Assembly (NCBI GenBank): GCA_015200345.1
Contig: CP054187.1
Coordinates: 666,470 to 730,469 of the forward strand
Source of the DNA: Planctomycetia bacterium
GTDB taxonomy: Bacteria > Planctomycetota > Phycisphaerae > UBA1845 > UTPLA1
Direction: 5' to 3'
DNA: 64,000 bases
The first letter of the stretch is position 1; the number at the start of each line of letters is the position of its first letter. The notes beneath the pieces were generated by a model. The model had not been told where the DNA came from, did no database searches, and was given only the letters and a program-made list of their open reading frames with translations. The translations under genes were made by a program, and so were the position numbers. Shown in pieces: positions 1-7,322 of the stretch.

Positions 1-475
1 CGATTTGTCGCGCTGGATGCAATGGCTGATGACCGCGCGCAGGTCCCGGCGCTATCACCAGAGCCACCACAGCAGCGGCCACGTCTGGCAGGGGCGATTC
101 AAGGCGTTTCCGATTCAGCAGGACGGCCACTTGCTCGCGGTGCTGCGATACGTCGAGCGGAATCCGCTGCGGGCCGGATTGGTTCGCGCGGCGGAGAAGT
201 GGCCGTGGTCGAGTTTAGCGGTTAGACTCAATAACATGGGGCCGGCGTGGCTGCATCGCGGGCCGGTCGATCGCCCGCGCGACTGGCTGGCGCGCGTGAA
301 TCGCCCGGAGTCGGCGGCGGAGTTGGAGGCGTTGCGACGGTGCATCCGGCGCGGATCGCCGTTCGGCGGCACGACCTGGACACAGCGCACCGCGTCGCGG
401 CTGGGCCTGGAATCCAGCCTTCGCCCCCGCGGCCGCCCCAGAACGGAGACGGAAAAGTAGAATGTCCCCTTTAAA
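1..475 (+). mobile_element. RAYT element copy 1, right part
   Basis: This is the right part of a RAYT-bearing element, ending at AGAATGTCCCCTTTAA (459-474). The same terminus, in either orientation, is seen at 3598-3614, 11491-11510 and 11664-11679. It forms a direct repeat of over 400 bp with the second copy about 3.1 kb downstream, so the restriction-modification genes between could be lost by homologous recombination. Confidence 0.75.
2..460 (+). CDS. REP-associated tyrosine transposase (RAYT), C-terminal part, cut by window edge
   Basis: This is the C-terminal 152 codons of a Y1 (HUH) transposase of the IS200-related RAYT family; the N-terminus with the HUH motif lies outside the window. 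The reading frame is open from base 2 and shows the family pattern GHVWQGRFKAFPI, then YVERNPLRAGLV, then WPWSSL. RAYTs cut and join single-stranded ends of REP-like sequences. The stop at 458-460 is followed directly by the element end AGAATGTCCCCTTTAA. From about base 42 onward it is essentially identical to the copy ending at 3599. An internal ATG at 20 is not a real start because the conserved frame continues upstream. Whether this copy is intact cannot be judged from here. Confidence 0.8.
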   Translation, partial: DLSRWMQWLMTARRSRRYHQSHHSSGHVWQGRFKAFPIQQDGHLLAVLRYVERNPLRAGLVRAAEKWPWSSLAVRLNNMGPAWLHRGPVDRPRDWLARVNRPESAAELEALRRCIRRGSPFGGTTWTQRTASRLGLESSLRPRGRPRTETEK

Positions 476-478
476 GCC

Positions 479-616
479 AGCACGCGCTCTCCGGCGGTAG
501 CGAAGTATGGCGGAAAAGATGCGGGCAAGATGGCCCACTACATGGTAAGATGGCTCAGCCGCCGGGGAGAGCCCGGTCCCTGGAGCGAAACGGCCAGCGC
601 GACGGTGGGGGCGTAG
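479..616 (+). pseudogene. C-terminal remnant of an unknown gene, interrupted by the RAYT element
   Basis: An open frame without its own start runs from the RAYT end to a TAG at 614-616. It encodes 45 residues containing the segments AKYGGKDAGKMAHYMVRWL, then RGEPGPWSETASATVGA. This composition (R-W-x-x-x-R-G-E-x-G-P-W-S-E-T) resembles the tail of a known kind of conserved hypothetical protein, but that is a recollection and not a database result. I read it as the 3' end of a gene whose 5' part was separated by the RAYT insertion. It could be chance coding. Confidence 0.4.
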
Positions 617-631
617 AACGCCATCTTTCAG

Positions 632-1804
632 GTGCATGGAGACGAGCGAGCGATGAAGAGCCTTTCAGACCGGACGCTTTGGGACGACCTTGGAACGGGC
701 GGGCCGATTGCGGAAAATGACCGGTTCCTCAAAGAACAACTCATTACGTACATTGGGAACAAACGCCGCCTTCTCCACACCATTGAACGGGCACTTCGGC
801 GGGTGCGCAAGCGGCTCGGTAAAGACAAACTGCGTATTCTAGACGGGTTCGCCGGTTCTGGGGTCGTCTCCAGATTCTTCAAACAGTATGCCGATCTGCT
901 GGTATCAAATGATCTGGAGCATTACGCGAAGGTCATTGCCGATTGCTACCTCGCCAACCGAAGCGCAATCGACTTCGACGCCCTGCGTGACCATCACCGT
1001 TTCGTCGCGCAAGCCGCCGAGACGCTCCCCGTGCGCGACGGCTTCATCCGGCGTTTGTACGCCCCGAAGCGCGATGACGCCATTGAACCCGGCGATCGGG
1101 TGTTCTACACCACCGACAACGCGATGCGGATTGACTCCATGCGGCATCGGCTCGATTCGGTCCCAGAGGAATACCGCGTGTTCCTACTCGCGCCGCTGCT
1201 GGCCGAAGCGTCGGTGCACAGCAACACGTCCGGCGTGTTCAAGGGATTCTACAAGAACGCGAACGGTGTCGGACAGTTTGGCGGAACCAATCGGGACGCC
1301 TTGACTCGCATTCTCGGAAAAATCGAATTGCCGTTCCCGATTTTCAGTCGGTTTGAATGCGACGTGGATGTGCGACAGGAAGATGCGAACAAGGTCGTTC
1401 GGGTGCTGCCTGAACTGGACGTGGCGTATTTCGATCCGCCCTACAACCAGCATCCGTACGGTTCAAACTACTTCATGCTGAATCTGATCGTCACCAATCA
1501 GGAACCATCCGAGGTCAGTCGGGTTTCTGGCATCGCACAGGGCTGGCAACGATCAAATTACAATAAAAGGTCAGAAGCCTTCAAAGCCCTTGCAGACCTC
1601 GTCGAGCACACGCTGGCGTCGCATCTATTGATCTCATACAATAGCGAAGGCTTCATCTCACGTGAGCAACTTGACTTGCTGTTGCGCAAGCATGGGCGTG
1701 TCGAGGTCATCGAGACGGTTTACAATGCATTCCGAGGCAGTCGAAACTTGAACGGCCGCTCCATCCACGTCAAGGAGCAGTTGTTCCTCGTCGAACGGCA
1801 CTAA
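632..1804 (+). CDS. Type II DNA adenine N6-methyltransferase (D12/alpha class), partner of the EcoRI-like nuclease
   Basis: The protein transfers methyl groups from S-adenosylmethionine to adenine N6 in a DNA site and should protect the host from the nuclease encoded 3 bp downstream. The 390 residues show the amino-methyltransferase order of the alpha class: a SAM-binding FAGSG at about residues 73-77, then the catalytic DPPY at 268-271 (YFDPPYNQHPYGSNYF). Between them lies a target-recognition region with NTSGVFKGFYKN. The motif order and sequence differ from M.EcoRI. The start is uncertain: ATG 632 or ATG 653 (giving MKSLSDRTLW). The pair is probably co-transcribed. Base composition is a little lower in GC than the core genes, consistent with horizontal acquisition. 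Confidence 0.88.
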   Translation: MHGDERAMKSLSDRTLWDDLGTGGPIAENDRFLKEQLITYIGNKRRLLHTIERALRRVRKRLGKDKLRILDGFAGSGVVSRFFKQYADLLVSNDLEHYAKVIADCYLANRSAIDFDALRDHHRFVAQAAETLPVRDGFIRRLYAPKRDDAIEPGDRVFYTTDNAMRIDSMRHRLDSVPEEYRVFLLAPLLAEASVHSNTSGVFKGFYKNANGVGQFGGTNRDALTRILGKIELPFPIFSRFECDVDVRQEDANKVVRVLPELDVAYFDPPYNQHPYGSNYFMLNLIVTNQEPSEVSRVSGIAQGWQRSNYNKRSEAFKALADLVEHTLASHLLISYNSEGFISREQLDLLLRKHGRVEVIETVYNAFRGSRNLNGRSIHVKEQLFLVERH

Positions 1805-1807
1805 CGC

Positions 1808-2515
1808 ATGGCCAAGAAGGACCAACTTCGCGGATTGCGCACCGGCACGGTGATCAACGTCACCTCGAAAGCCCAGGAGAAGGACATTGAGCGCGCGCTG
1901 AAAAAAGTCGTCGAACGACTGCACAAGTTCGCACCGATCGCGCTGACCCACGACAAGGAATGGAAACTCGACGCGATTTGCTCACACTTAAGAAAGCACT
2001 TCCCTGACGTGGATTTCCATTGCCACTTCGACAGTAGCGCGATCCGCCCCGATGGCGGCATTCTCAGAATTGTCGCCAACGATGGCGAGCAGTTTCCGCT
2101 GCTGATTGCGGAGGTCAAGAACCAAGGGACGAACGATCTGCGGGCCAAGGAAGGTCTCCCGAAGCAGGCAAAGGGCAACGCCATTGAACGGCTCGGAAAG
2201 AACGTGATCGGTCTCCGAACCGCCTTGCGGAGTGAGACTATTTTTCCATTCGTCTGCTTCGGCTATGGCTGCGACTTCGCCGACGATTCGTCGATTCTTG
2301 ATCGCGTCAGCACCATTGCCATGTTCGGCGAATTGAACAGGACCTACCTGCACGCGCTTGGCCCGAACGGAATCTTTGATCGTGGCAGTTTCTATTTCCG
2401 CGAGGGCGAATGGACCGTGGATGAGATGGCAGAGATTCTGTTCGATGTCGCCAAGCGAAGCGCGCAATACTACTTCTCGAAATACGGCGAGGAACGTTTT
2501 CTGCCCGAGAAGTGA
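1808..2515 (+). CDS. EcoRI-family type II restriction endonuclease
   Basis: A 235-residue protein clearly similar to EcoRI across its catalytic core. The PD-(D/E)xK site is visible as PDG at residues 81-83 (Asp82) and AEVK at 101-104 (Glu102, Lys104), matching EcoRI Asp91, Glu111 and Lys113. The EcoRI recognition segment GNAIER is present at 123-128, so residues equivalent to EcoRI Asn141, Ala142 and Arg145 are kept. This predicts cleavage at GAATTC, or at least an AATT-centred site. It is shorter than EcoRI (277 residues), mainly in the N-terminal and mid regions. It follows the methyltransferase by 3 bp. Its stop codon sits 7 bp from a truncated IS3 fragment. No frameshift or lost key residue is seen, so it may be active. 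Confidence 0.92.
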   Translation: MAKKDQLRGLRTGTVINVTSKAQEKDIERALKKVVERLHKFAPIALTHDKEWKLDAICSHLRKHFPDVDFHCHFDSSAIRPDGGILRIVANDGEQFPLLIAEVKNQGTNDLRAKEGLPKQAKGNAIERLGKNVIGLRTALRSETIFPFVCFGYGCDFADDSSILDRVSTIAMFGELNRTYLHALGPNGIFDRGSFYFREGEWTVDEMAEILFDVAKRSAQYYFSKYGEERFLPEK

Positions 2516-2522
2516 AGGACTC

Positions 2523-2748
2523 TGGCGGCCGGCTCCTCGCGTCGCAGCAGCGACAGCACGGCCTCGGTTCGCTGCTCCACCGTCAGATTCGATTGTCTTC
2601 CCATCGTGTTCGTCCTGTCCCGTCCTGCCTCACGTCCGACCCAGCATTTTCCACCCCCCGGCCGCCCCTCACCCAAACGGGCGGTTGGGGGGTGGAAAAT
2701 CCTCCAAAGTCTATCACGACCAGATTCCAAGGAACTGCGAACGATACA
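2523..2748 (-). mobile_element. Truncated IS3-family element (left end and first part of orfA only)
   Basis: The fragment is nearly identical to the left ends of the two complete copies at 5837-7319 and 21306-22782. On the minus strand it runs from the terminus TGTATCGTTCGCAGTTCC (end at 2748), through the GGTGGAAAAT-type hairpin, to about 27 codons of orfA from the ATG at 2604 (MGRQSNLTVEQRTEAVLSLL). The rest of the element is missing. The break lies 7 bp beyond the stop codon of the EcoRI-like gene, so the deletion event and the arrival of the restriction genes may be linked. Confidence 0.85.
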
Positions 2749-2871
2749 CTGACAACATCATGGATCCAGCACTTGAATTTGAAAAACTTCCACCTGGCCG
2801 CCACCAAATCAATGATCCGTCCAACCCGAAACGTCAGCGAATCGTAGTCGTACCAGAAATTAGAAATCGAG
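2749..2871. repeat. 123-bp segment shared with the flank of the IS copy in the dcw cluster
   Basis: This stretch is the outer flank of the truncated IS left end. It is repeated in reverse complement at about 21183-21305, again touching the IS left end, but is absent beside the copy at 5837-7319, so it is not part of the IS. It includes CCGAAACGTCAGCGA, which resembles a dispersed planctomycete repeat (read as NPKRQR in one frame; from memory). It also carries a short open frame beginning MDPALEFEKLPPGRHQ that reaches a stop at different points in the two copies. Its shared presence suggests copying of a larger segment, not two independent transpositions. Confidence 0.7.
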
Positions 2872-3615
2872 GGAAATTAAAAGGGACATTCTGAATTATT
2901 GACGGGGGCTGGCTCTTCCGCTACAGTGCCTTCATGCCTCGAACTGCTCGCGCTCGGTCGGCGGTGTTTGTTATCACGTGATCAATCGCGGCAACGGCCG
3001 CGCCCGTGTCTTTCACAAGGATCGGGATTTTCAGGCGTTTGTCGAGTTGTTCGCCCCGGCCTGCGAGCGGCTGCCGATGCGAATCTTGGCGTATTGTCCT
3101 TCCGAATCATTTTCACCGGTGCTCTGGCCGCGCCACGACTGGCGATTTGTCGCGCTGGATGCAATGGCTGATGACCGCGCAGGTCCGGCGCTATCACCAG
3201 AGCCACCACAGCAGCGGCCACGTCTGGCAGGGGCGATTCAAGGCGTTTCCGATTCAGCAGGACGGCCACTTGCTCGCGGTGCTGCGATACGTCGAGCGGA
3301 ATCCGCTGCGGGCCGGATTGGTTCGCGCGGCGGAGAAGTGGCCGTGGTCGAGTTTAGCGGTTAGACTCAATAACATGGGGCCGGCGTGGCTGCATCGCGG
3401 GCCGGTCGATCGCCCGCGCGACTGGCTGGCGCGCGTGAATCGCCCGGAGTCGGCGGCGGAGTTGGAGGCGTTGCGACGGTGCATCCGGCGCGGATCGCCG
3501 TTCGGCGGCACGACCTGGACACAGCGCACCGCGTCGCGGCTGGGCCTGGAATCCAGCCTTCGCCCCCGCGGCCGCCCCAGAACGGAGACGGAAAAGTAGA
3601 ATGTCCCCTTTAAAG
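2872..3615 (+). mobile_element. RAYT element copy 2, full length but decayed
   Basis: The element has both ends. The left end is GGAAATTAAAAGGGACATTC followed by TGAATTATTGACGG (2872-2905); the right end is AGAATGTCCCCTTTAA (3598-3613). The outer parts of the ends are inverted repeats of each other. The unit is about 744 bp and holds a single damaged transposase gene. Its right end lies about 12 bp from the stop codon of the second restriction gene, the usual kind of intergenic landing place for such elements. Confidence 0.8.
2934..3599 (+). pseudogene. RAYT transposase pseudogene with several frameshifts
   Basis: The gene begins at ATG 2934 (MPRTAR), but compared with the 5' fragment at 12973 it lacks one base after codon 6, which leads to an early TGA at 2979. 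The frame for INRGNGRARVFHKDRDF is then open until about 3100, where small indels fall in and around the expected catalytic HUH segment (MPNHFHLVLW in the family; here PNHFH is followed by a shifted frame). The C-terminal frame from about 3118 to 3599 is intact and matches copy 1. It cannot make a full-length enzyme, so movement of this family needs a copy elsewhere. Confidence 0.85.
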
Positions 3616-3626
3616 CCCAATTGACT

Positions 3627-4784
3627 TTAGATCCCGATCACTCGTCGTAGAAACTGCAACGCTTCTCCCTCATTGATTGCAGAATCGGGGCGGAGGATCA
3701 GCTCATTGATGGCCTCGCCTTCAAACTGCGTAACGCCGCGTGAATTCCTTCCGGACCAGTGCTTGAGCACAATCGTAGATTGCAGGAGCCGGTTCTGGAA
3801 CATCGAGACCAATACAGTGTTCACGATCTTTCCCGGATCGACCCCTACAAAATAGAACATGAAGACTGAACGAGGGGTTGCCAAGAACGCGAGCATTTTG
3901 TCGAGGTTGTACGCCTTTGGATTCGAATTGAGGATCATGATCTTTGTTTTCACATCCGTTTCGGTATCAAATCCAGTGAAGGATCGGCGATAGTCACCAA
4001 GTGAGTTGTCCGTCTTGAAAGCAGGGATGCCCTTATCGCCTGCCCTCAATGCAATAACGAGCTTCTGCCGCATCGATTCGTCCTCGCCGGCGATGAGGTA
4101 TTCGATGATCCTCCCCCGTACGTTGACATTCTCGATGAGCGCCGCAACTAATATTTCGGTCTTGAACTTTTCTACTTGAGCATCCAATTCGGCTTTGAGG
4201 GCTGCGCAATGATCTGACGCGATGAATAGCGCGGCGCGTCGTGGCGCGGCGAGAATCGTCGAAGTCGAGGCCTCGTTCACGCTGAACTTGCTTCCTGTTG
4301 GCGTGATATTGTTCGTTGCCTCGACTAGGCGAGCAAGATTCCCTTCGAATCCGATCGCTGAGTGTATGTCAAACAATCGACTGATATTCTCGGCAGAATT
4401 GCTGATTCCTTCGAATTCTCTGGCGATGTCTGATCCGTTGAAGCTACCCCTGATGTTATTTTCTCGGAGCTCTTGCGAGCTGTGGCTGATTTTCTTGAGG
4501 AAGGTTGTGTTGGCGAGCATGCAGTAATTTGTGGTCGGCGTAACCAAGCAGACGACAAATGGACGATCGTCATACTTCTGAAGCGCCGAGAGCGACAACA
4601 CGGTGTTCCCGAAATTCGGGCCGCGCGATGAACTGAACCGAACGGCAAAGTCAGCACAGTAATAGACTGACCGATCTCTGGTTAGGTGAAACGCGTCGGC
4701 GACGGTGCGAGTCAGCCGTGCTTTGTCATTGATCCCATCCTTGGCCCTGATTAGGCCTACTAGCTTCTGGAGGCCGTCACTCAT
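3627..4784 (-). CDS. Probable type II restriction endonuclease, family not recognised
   Basis: A 385-residue protein that overlaps the last 8 bp of an adenine methyltransferase gene upstream, the typical arrangement of a type II pair. The call rests mainly on this context. The N-terminal half has well-defined segments such as RFSSSRGPNFGNTVLSLSAL, VVCLVTPTTNYCMLANTTFL and IRGSFNGSDIAREF, which look like a conserved family. No clear PD-(D/E)xK triad or HNH/GIY-YIG motif can be pointed to by eye, so the catalytic fold is open. GC content is clearly below the core genes, consistent with transfer. It ends 12 bp from a RAYT terminus. An alternative is a non-catalytic partner of the methyltransferase. 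Confidence 0.65.
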   Translation of the reverse strand: MSDGLQKLVGLIRAKDGINDKARLTRTVADAFHLTRDRSVYYCADFAVRFSSSRGPNFGNTVLSLSALQKYDDRPFVVCLVTPTTNYCMLANTTFLKKISHSSQELRENNIRGSFNGSDIAREFEGISNSAENISRLFDIHSAIGFEGNLARLVEATNNITPTGSKFSVNEASTSTILAAPRRAALFIASDHCAALKAELDAQVEKFKTEILVAALIENVNVRGRIIEYLIAGEDESMRQKLVIALRAGDKGIPAFKTDNSLGDYRRSFTGFDTETDVKTKIMILNSNPKAYNLDKMLAFLATPRSVFMFYFVGVDPGKIVNTVLVSMFQNRLLQSTIVLKHWSGRNSRGVTQFEGEAINELILRPDSAINEGEALQFLRRVIGI

Positions 4785-5766
4785 TGAAGAGTCCCTGTAG
4801 GCTTTCCGAGCACAATCTGTGGGCCTCGTTTAGTCGCTGCTCACCGGCCGTGTTTCTCTCCCAGAAGACTCCGTCAGAATACCCTTGAATACTTGGGGCA
4901 GTTTCTGCAAGCATGAGTCGTTTCAACGCCCAGCAGCAATAAGTCTTGTCAAGTTCAATGCCACAGAACCGACGACCGAGCTTCTTGGCGACGACGGCTG
5001 TTGTGCCACTTCCAAGAAATGGATCGAGTACAAAGTCTCCTGGCCGGGAGCTTGCTAGGATCAACTTTGCGATCAGCTTTTCGGGTTTTTGAGTGGGATG
5101 ATCCGTATTCTCCGGCATGGACCAAAACGGAACTGTGATGTCGGACCAAATGTTTGAAGGATGGGTAAGCCGATAGTTGCCGCTCAATGTCTCTTCCCAA
5201 TCCTTCGGTTCACCGTTTTCGGTGCGATAGGGCGCGATCACGCGCCTTTTCAGCTTCACGGAATCGACATCAAAATGATACTGTTCGCCGAGTGTGCAGA
5301 ACCAAATGTCTTCGGTGTTGTTCTTCCAGTTTGCCTTGGCTCCGCGCCCTTTTTCTCTCTCCCACGTAATGCGATTCCGCACATGGAAGTGCTTGTCCAA
5401 GACGGGAAATAGGAGTGTAGAAGTTTGCCAATCGCTGCAAGCATAGACGGTCGCGGTTGGCTGAAGCATCGGCAGGATGGACGATACGATCTTGTCAAAC
5501 CAGCGAGTGTATTCCTCGGATTCCTTTGATCGGAAAACGTGACCATTGTAGTTTTTGGTCAGATTGTATGGCGGATCAAGAATCACAAGGTCCGCAAAGG
5601 CCGCCGGGAGGAATTCGCAGGCCTCTTGAAAATCCTGATTGAGGACGCGATTGGTGATCGAATCAGTTTGGACGAAACTGGCAAGACGGAGTAGGTGAGG
5701 CGAAAGCTCGGCCAACTCGGCATCGCTACATGTGAGCGTTCGGTTTCGTGGCGCCCTGTCGTTCAT
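4777..5766 (-). CDS. Type II DNA adenine methyltransferase, beta class
   Basis: A SAM-dependent N6-adenine (less likely N4-cytosine) methyltransferase of the beta class. Catalytic DPPYN is at residues 64-68, followed by a target-recognition region with TWEREKGRGAKANWKNNTED, and the SAM motif DPFLGSGTTA is at about 248-257. I chose ATG 5766 (MNDRAPRNRT), which has GGAGG 11 bp upstream. An upstream in-frame start at 5862 would add about 32 residues read partly from the neighbouring IS end and should be ignored. The gene overlaps the putative nuclease start by 8 bp, so translation is probably coupled with methyltransferase made first. The IS right end lies about 70 bp upstream and may have replaced the native promoter. 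Confidence 0.87.
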   Translation of the reverse strand: MNDRAPRNRTLTCSDAELAELSPHLLRLASFVQTDSITNRVLNQDFQEACEFLPAAFADLVILDPPYNLTKNYNGHVFRSKESEEYTRWFDKIVSSILPMLQPTATVYACSDWQTSTLLFPVLDKHFHVRNRITWEREKGRGAKANWKNNTEDIWFCTLGEQYHFDVDSVKLKRRVIAPYRTENGEPKDWEETLSGNYRLTHPSNIWSDITVPFWSMPENTDHPTQKPEKLIAKLILASSRPGDFVLDPFLGSGTTAVVAKKLGRRFCGIELDKTYCCWALKRLMLAETAPSIQGYSDGVFWERNTAGEQRLNEAHRLCSESLQGLFNE

Positions 5767-5904
5767 GTGGCCGCTTCGCCTCCCACAACGATCTGTCCAA
5801 AGCCCCGGCTCCGCGGCTGGGGGAATCGACGGTGATTGTATCTGTCTTGGCTCACAGTTCAACTGGAATCTCGGGACGGTATTTTGTGAGAGACTTCGCG
5901 GCCG

Positions 5905-6876
5905 CTACGCCGCGGCTTGAGTCAGCTTGTCCAGCTTCTCCTTGGCGGCGCGGGCCCAGCCCTGCCAGCGTGGCAGGTGGGGCCTGACTTGGCCGGTGTA
6001 CACCTCTTCCGGCGTCACCGGGTCGCCGCCCGGCTCGGGGATCAACGCCCAGTGCGGCCGGAGACGGTTGTAACGCTCGCGGAACTCGGCCAGGCACGAT
6101 CGGGCGTGGGCCGGGTTGTCATACAGCCGCCAGTACACTTCCTCCTCCTTCAGGGTGCGGTGGAACCGCTCCAACAATCCCAGTTGCGTCGGTGTGCGAT
6201 AGCGGATCCGCACCTGCCGGTAATCGTGCTTCGTGAACGCCACGAACCGCCGGGCGATGAAGCTCGAGCCATTGTCGGTCACCAGGAAGGGCGGCCTCTT
6301 CAGCGGTCCGCACAACCGCTCGGCCTCGGCCCGGGCGATGGCCAGCGCCTCGGTCGCGGACATCGCGCTGTAACTTGAGGTCAGATGCGCCGCCAGCAGA
6401 TAGCGACTGTAGTAGTCGATCACGGTCACGGCATACCACCAGCCGAAGCCGGGAAGGTGCACGTAAGTCACGTCCATCTGCCACAACTCGTTCGGCCCGG
6501 CCGGCAGCAGCTCGAACAGCTTGGCCGCCTGGTACAGCTCCGCCGCACGCGCCTTGCGCTTCTGCAGCAGGCCGTGTGCTTTCATCAGCCGGTAACACTG
6601 TCGATTCGTGATAGTCAGGCCGGTGCGACGGCACATGACGGCGATCCGCTTGTAGCCGTACCAGGGGTTGGTCGTGGCCATGGCCACGACACCGCTTTCG
6701 ATCGACGCCGGGATAGATCGGGCCGGCGGACCGGGACGCTTTCGCTCGGCCGCCGGCCGGTGATACCAGCTGGATGCTTGAATGCTCAACCATTGCAGCA
6801 CGCTCGTCCGGCGTGACCGGGAGTGCTCCTGGAGTCCCTGATCCACCAGGTCGCGGGTCTCTTGCTTCAGGGGCAC
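5905..6876 (-). CDS. IS3-family transposase orfB (DDE integrase domain)
   Basis: The catalytic part of the IS3-type transposase, 323 residues. It has an N-terminal HTH_21-like region (NPWYGYKRIAVMCRRTGLTI) and an integrase core with the DDE residues in WQMDVTYVHL, LVTDNGSSF and LLERFHRTLKEEE. It starts with GTG and overlaps the end of orfA by 10 bp in the -1 frame. It is probably made mainly as an OrfAB fusion through ribosomal slippage on AAAAAAG (6888-6894, minus strand). It is almost identical to the copy at 21746-22717, with differences at the extreme C-terminus (LDKLTQAAA versus LDQWTQTAA). No inactivating change is seen. Confidence 0.93.
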   Translation of the reverse strand: MPLKQETRDLVDQGLQEHSRSRRTSVLQWLSIQASSWYHRPAAERKRPGPPARSIPASIESGVVAMATTNPWYGYKRIAVMCRRTGLTITNRQCYRLMKAHGLLQKRKARAAELYQAAKLFELLPAGPNELWQMDVTYVHLPGFGWWYAVTVIDYYSRYLLAAHLTSSYSAMSATEALAIARAEAERLCGPLKRPPFLVTDNGSSFIARRFVAFTKHDYRQVRIRYRTPTQLGLLERFHRTLKEEEVYWRLYDNPAHARSCLAEFRERYNRLRPHWALIPEPGGDPVTPEEVYTGQVRPHLPRWQGWARAAKEKLDKLTQAAA

Positions 6877-7175
6877 TGGCCCGAAAGCTTTTTTAAAATG
6901 CGGTTGGCGATGGTGATCTCGCCGATCACCTGGTCACGCTGTTCCAATTGCTTCTTCAACTCCGCCACCTCGCGCCGCGCCGGATCGGCCGGACCGCTGC
7001 CGCTGGTCAGGCCGGCCTTGCCGGCTTCCAGGAACAGGTCGCGGTAGCGATAGAGCGTTGGCTCGGCGATGCCGTAGCGCCGCGCGATCTTGGCGGCCGG
7101 CTCCTCCCGCCGCAGCAGCAGCGACAGCACGGCCTCGGTTCGCTGCTCCACCGTCAATCCCGATTGCCTTCCCAT
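6867..7175 (-). CDS. IS3-family transposase orfA (helix-turn-helix protein)
   Basis: A 102-residue DNA-binding subunit starting MGRQSGLTVEQRTEAVLSLL, with an HTH around KIARRYGIAEPTLYRYRD and a C-terminal leucine-rich segment (VAELKKQLEQRDQVIGE) for oligomerisation. ATG 7175 is chosen because the upstream in-frame sequence is the IS terminal hairpin. It contains one extra leucine codon in a CAG/CTG-like run compared with the copy at 21450. The 3' end carries the slippery heptamer A-AAA-AAG in the zero frame, followed by the orfB start region. Confidence 0.9.
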   Translation of the reverse strand: MGRQSGLTVEQRTEAVLSLLLRREEPAAKIARRYGIAEPTLYRYRDLFLEAGKAGLTSGSGPADPARREVAELKKQLEQRDQVIGEITIANRILKKLSGQCP

Positions 7176-7322
7176 CGTGTTCGTCCTGTCCCGTCCTGCC
7201 TCACGTCCGACCCAGCATTTTCCACCCCCCGGCCGCCCCTCACCCAAACGGGCGGTTGGGGGGTGGAAAATCCTCCAAAGTCTATCACGACCAGATTCCA
7301 AGGAACTGCGAACGATACAAAC

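Larger units (their letters stand above)
5837..7319 (-). mobile_element. Complete IS3-family insertion sequence, copy B
   Basis: About 1.48 kb, transcribed on the minus strand, with orfA and orfB in overlapping frames. Imperfect terminal inverted repeats start TGTATC at both ends: TGTATCGTTCGCAGTTCC at 7319 reading inward, and TGTATCTGTCTTGGCTCACA at 5837. Inner parts CAGTTC and GGAATCT are also matched. No target duplication is obvious next to the proposed ends (GTGAT versus AACTC), so recombination may have changed the flanks. It sits between the second methyltransferase gene and the 423-residue gene, whose stop is 4 bp from the left end. Confidence 0.88.

Noticed and set aside
5767..5862. 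N-terminal extension of the second adenine methyltransferase
   Set aside because: It is partly read from the IS right end; a proper ribosome-binding site stands before ATG 5766.
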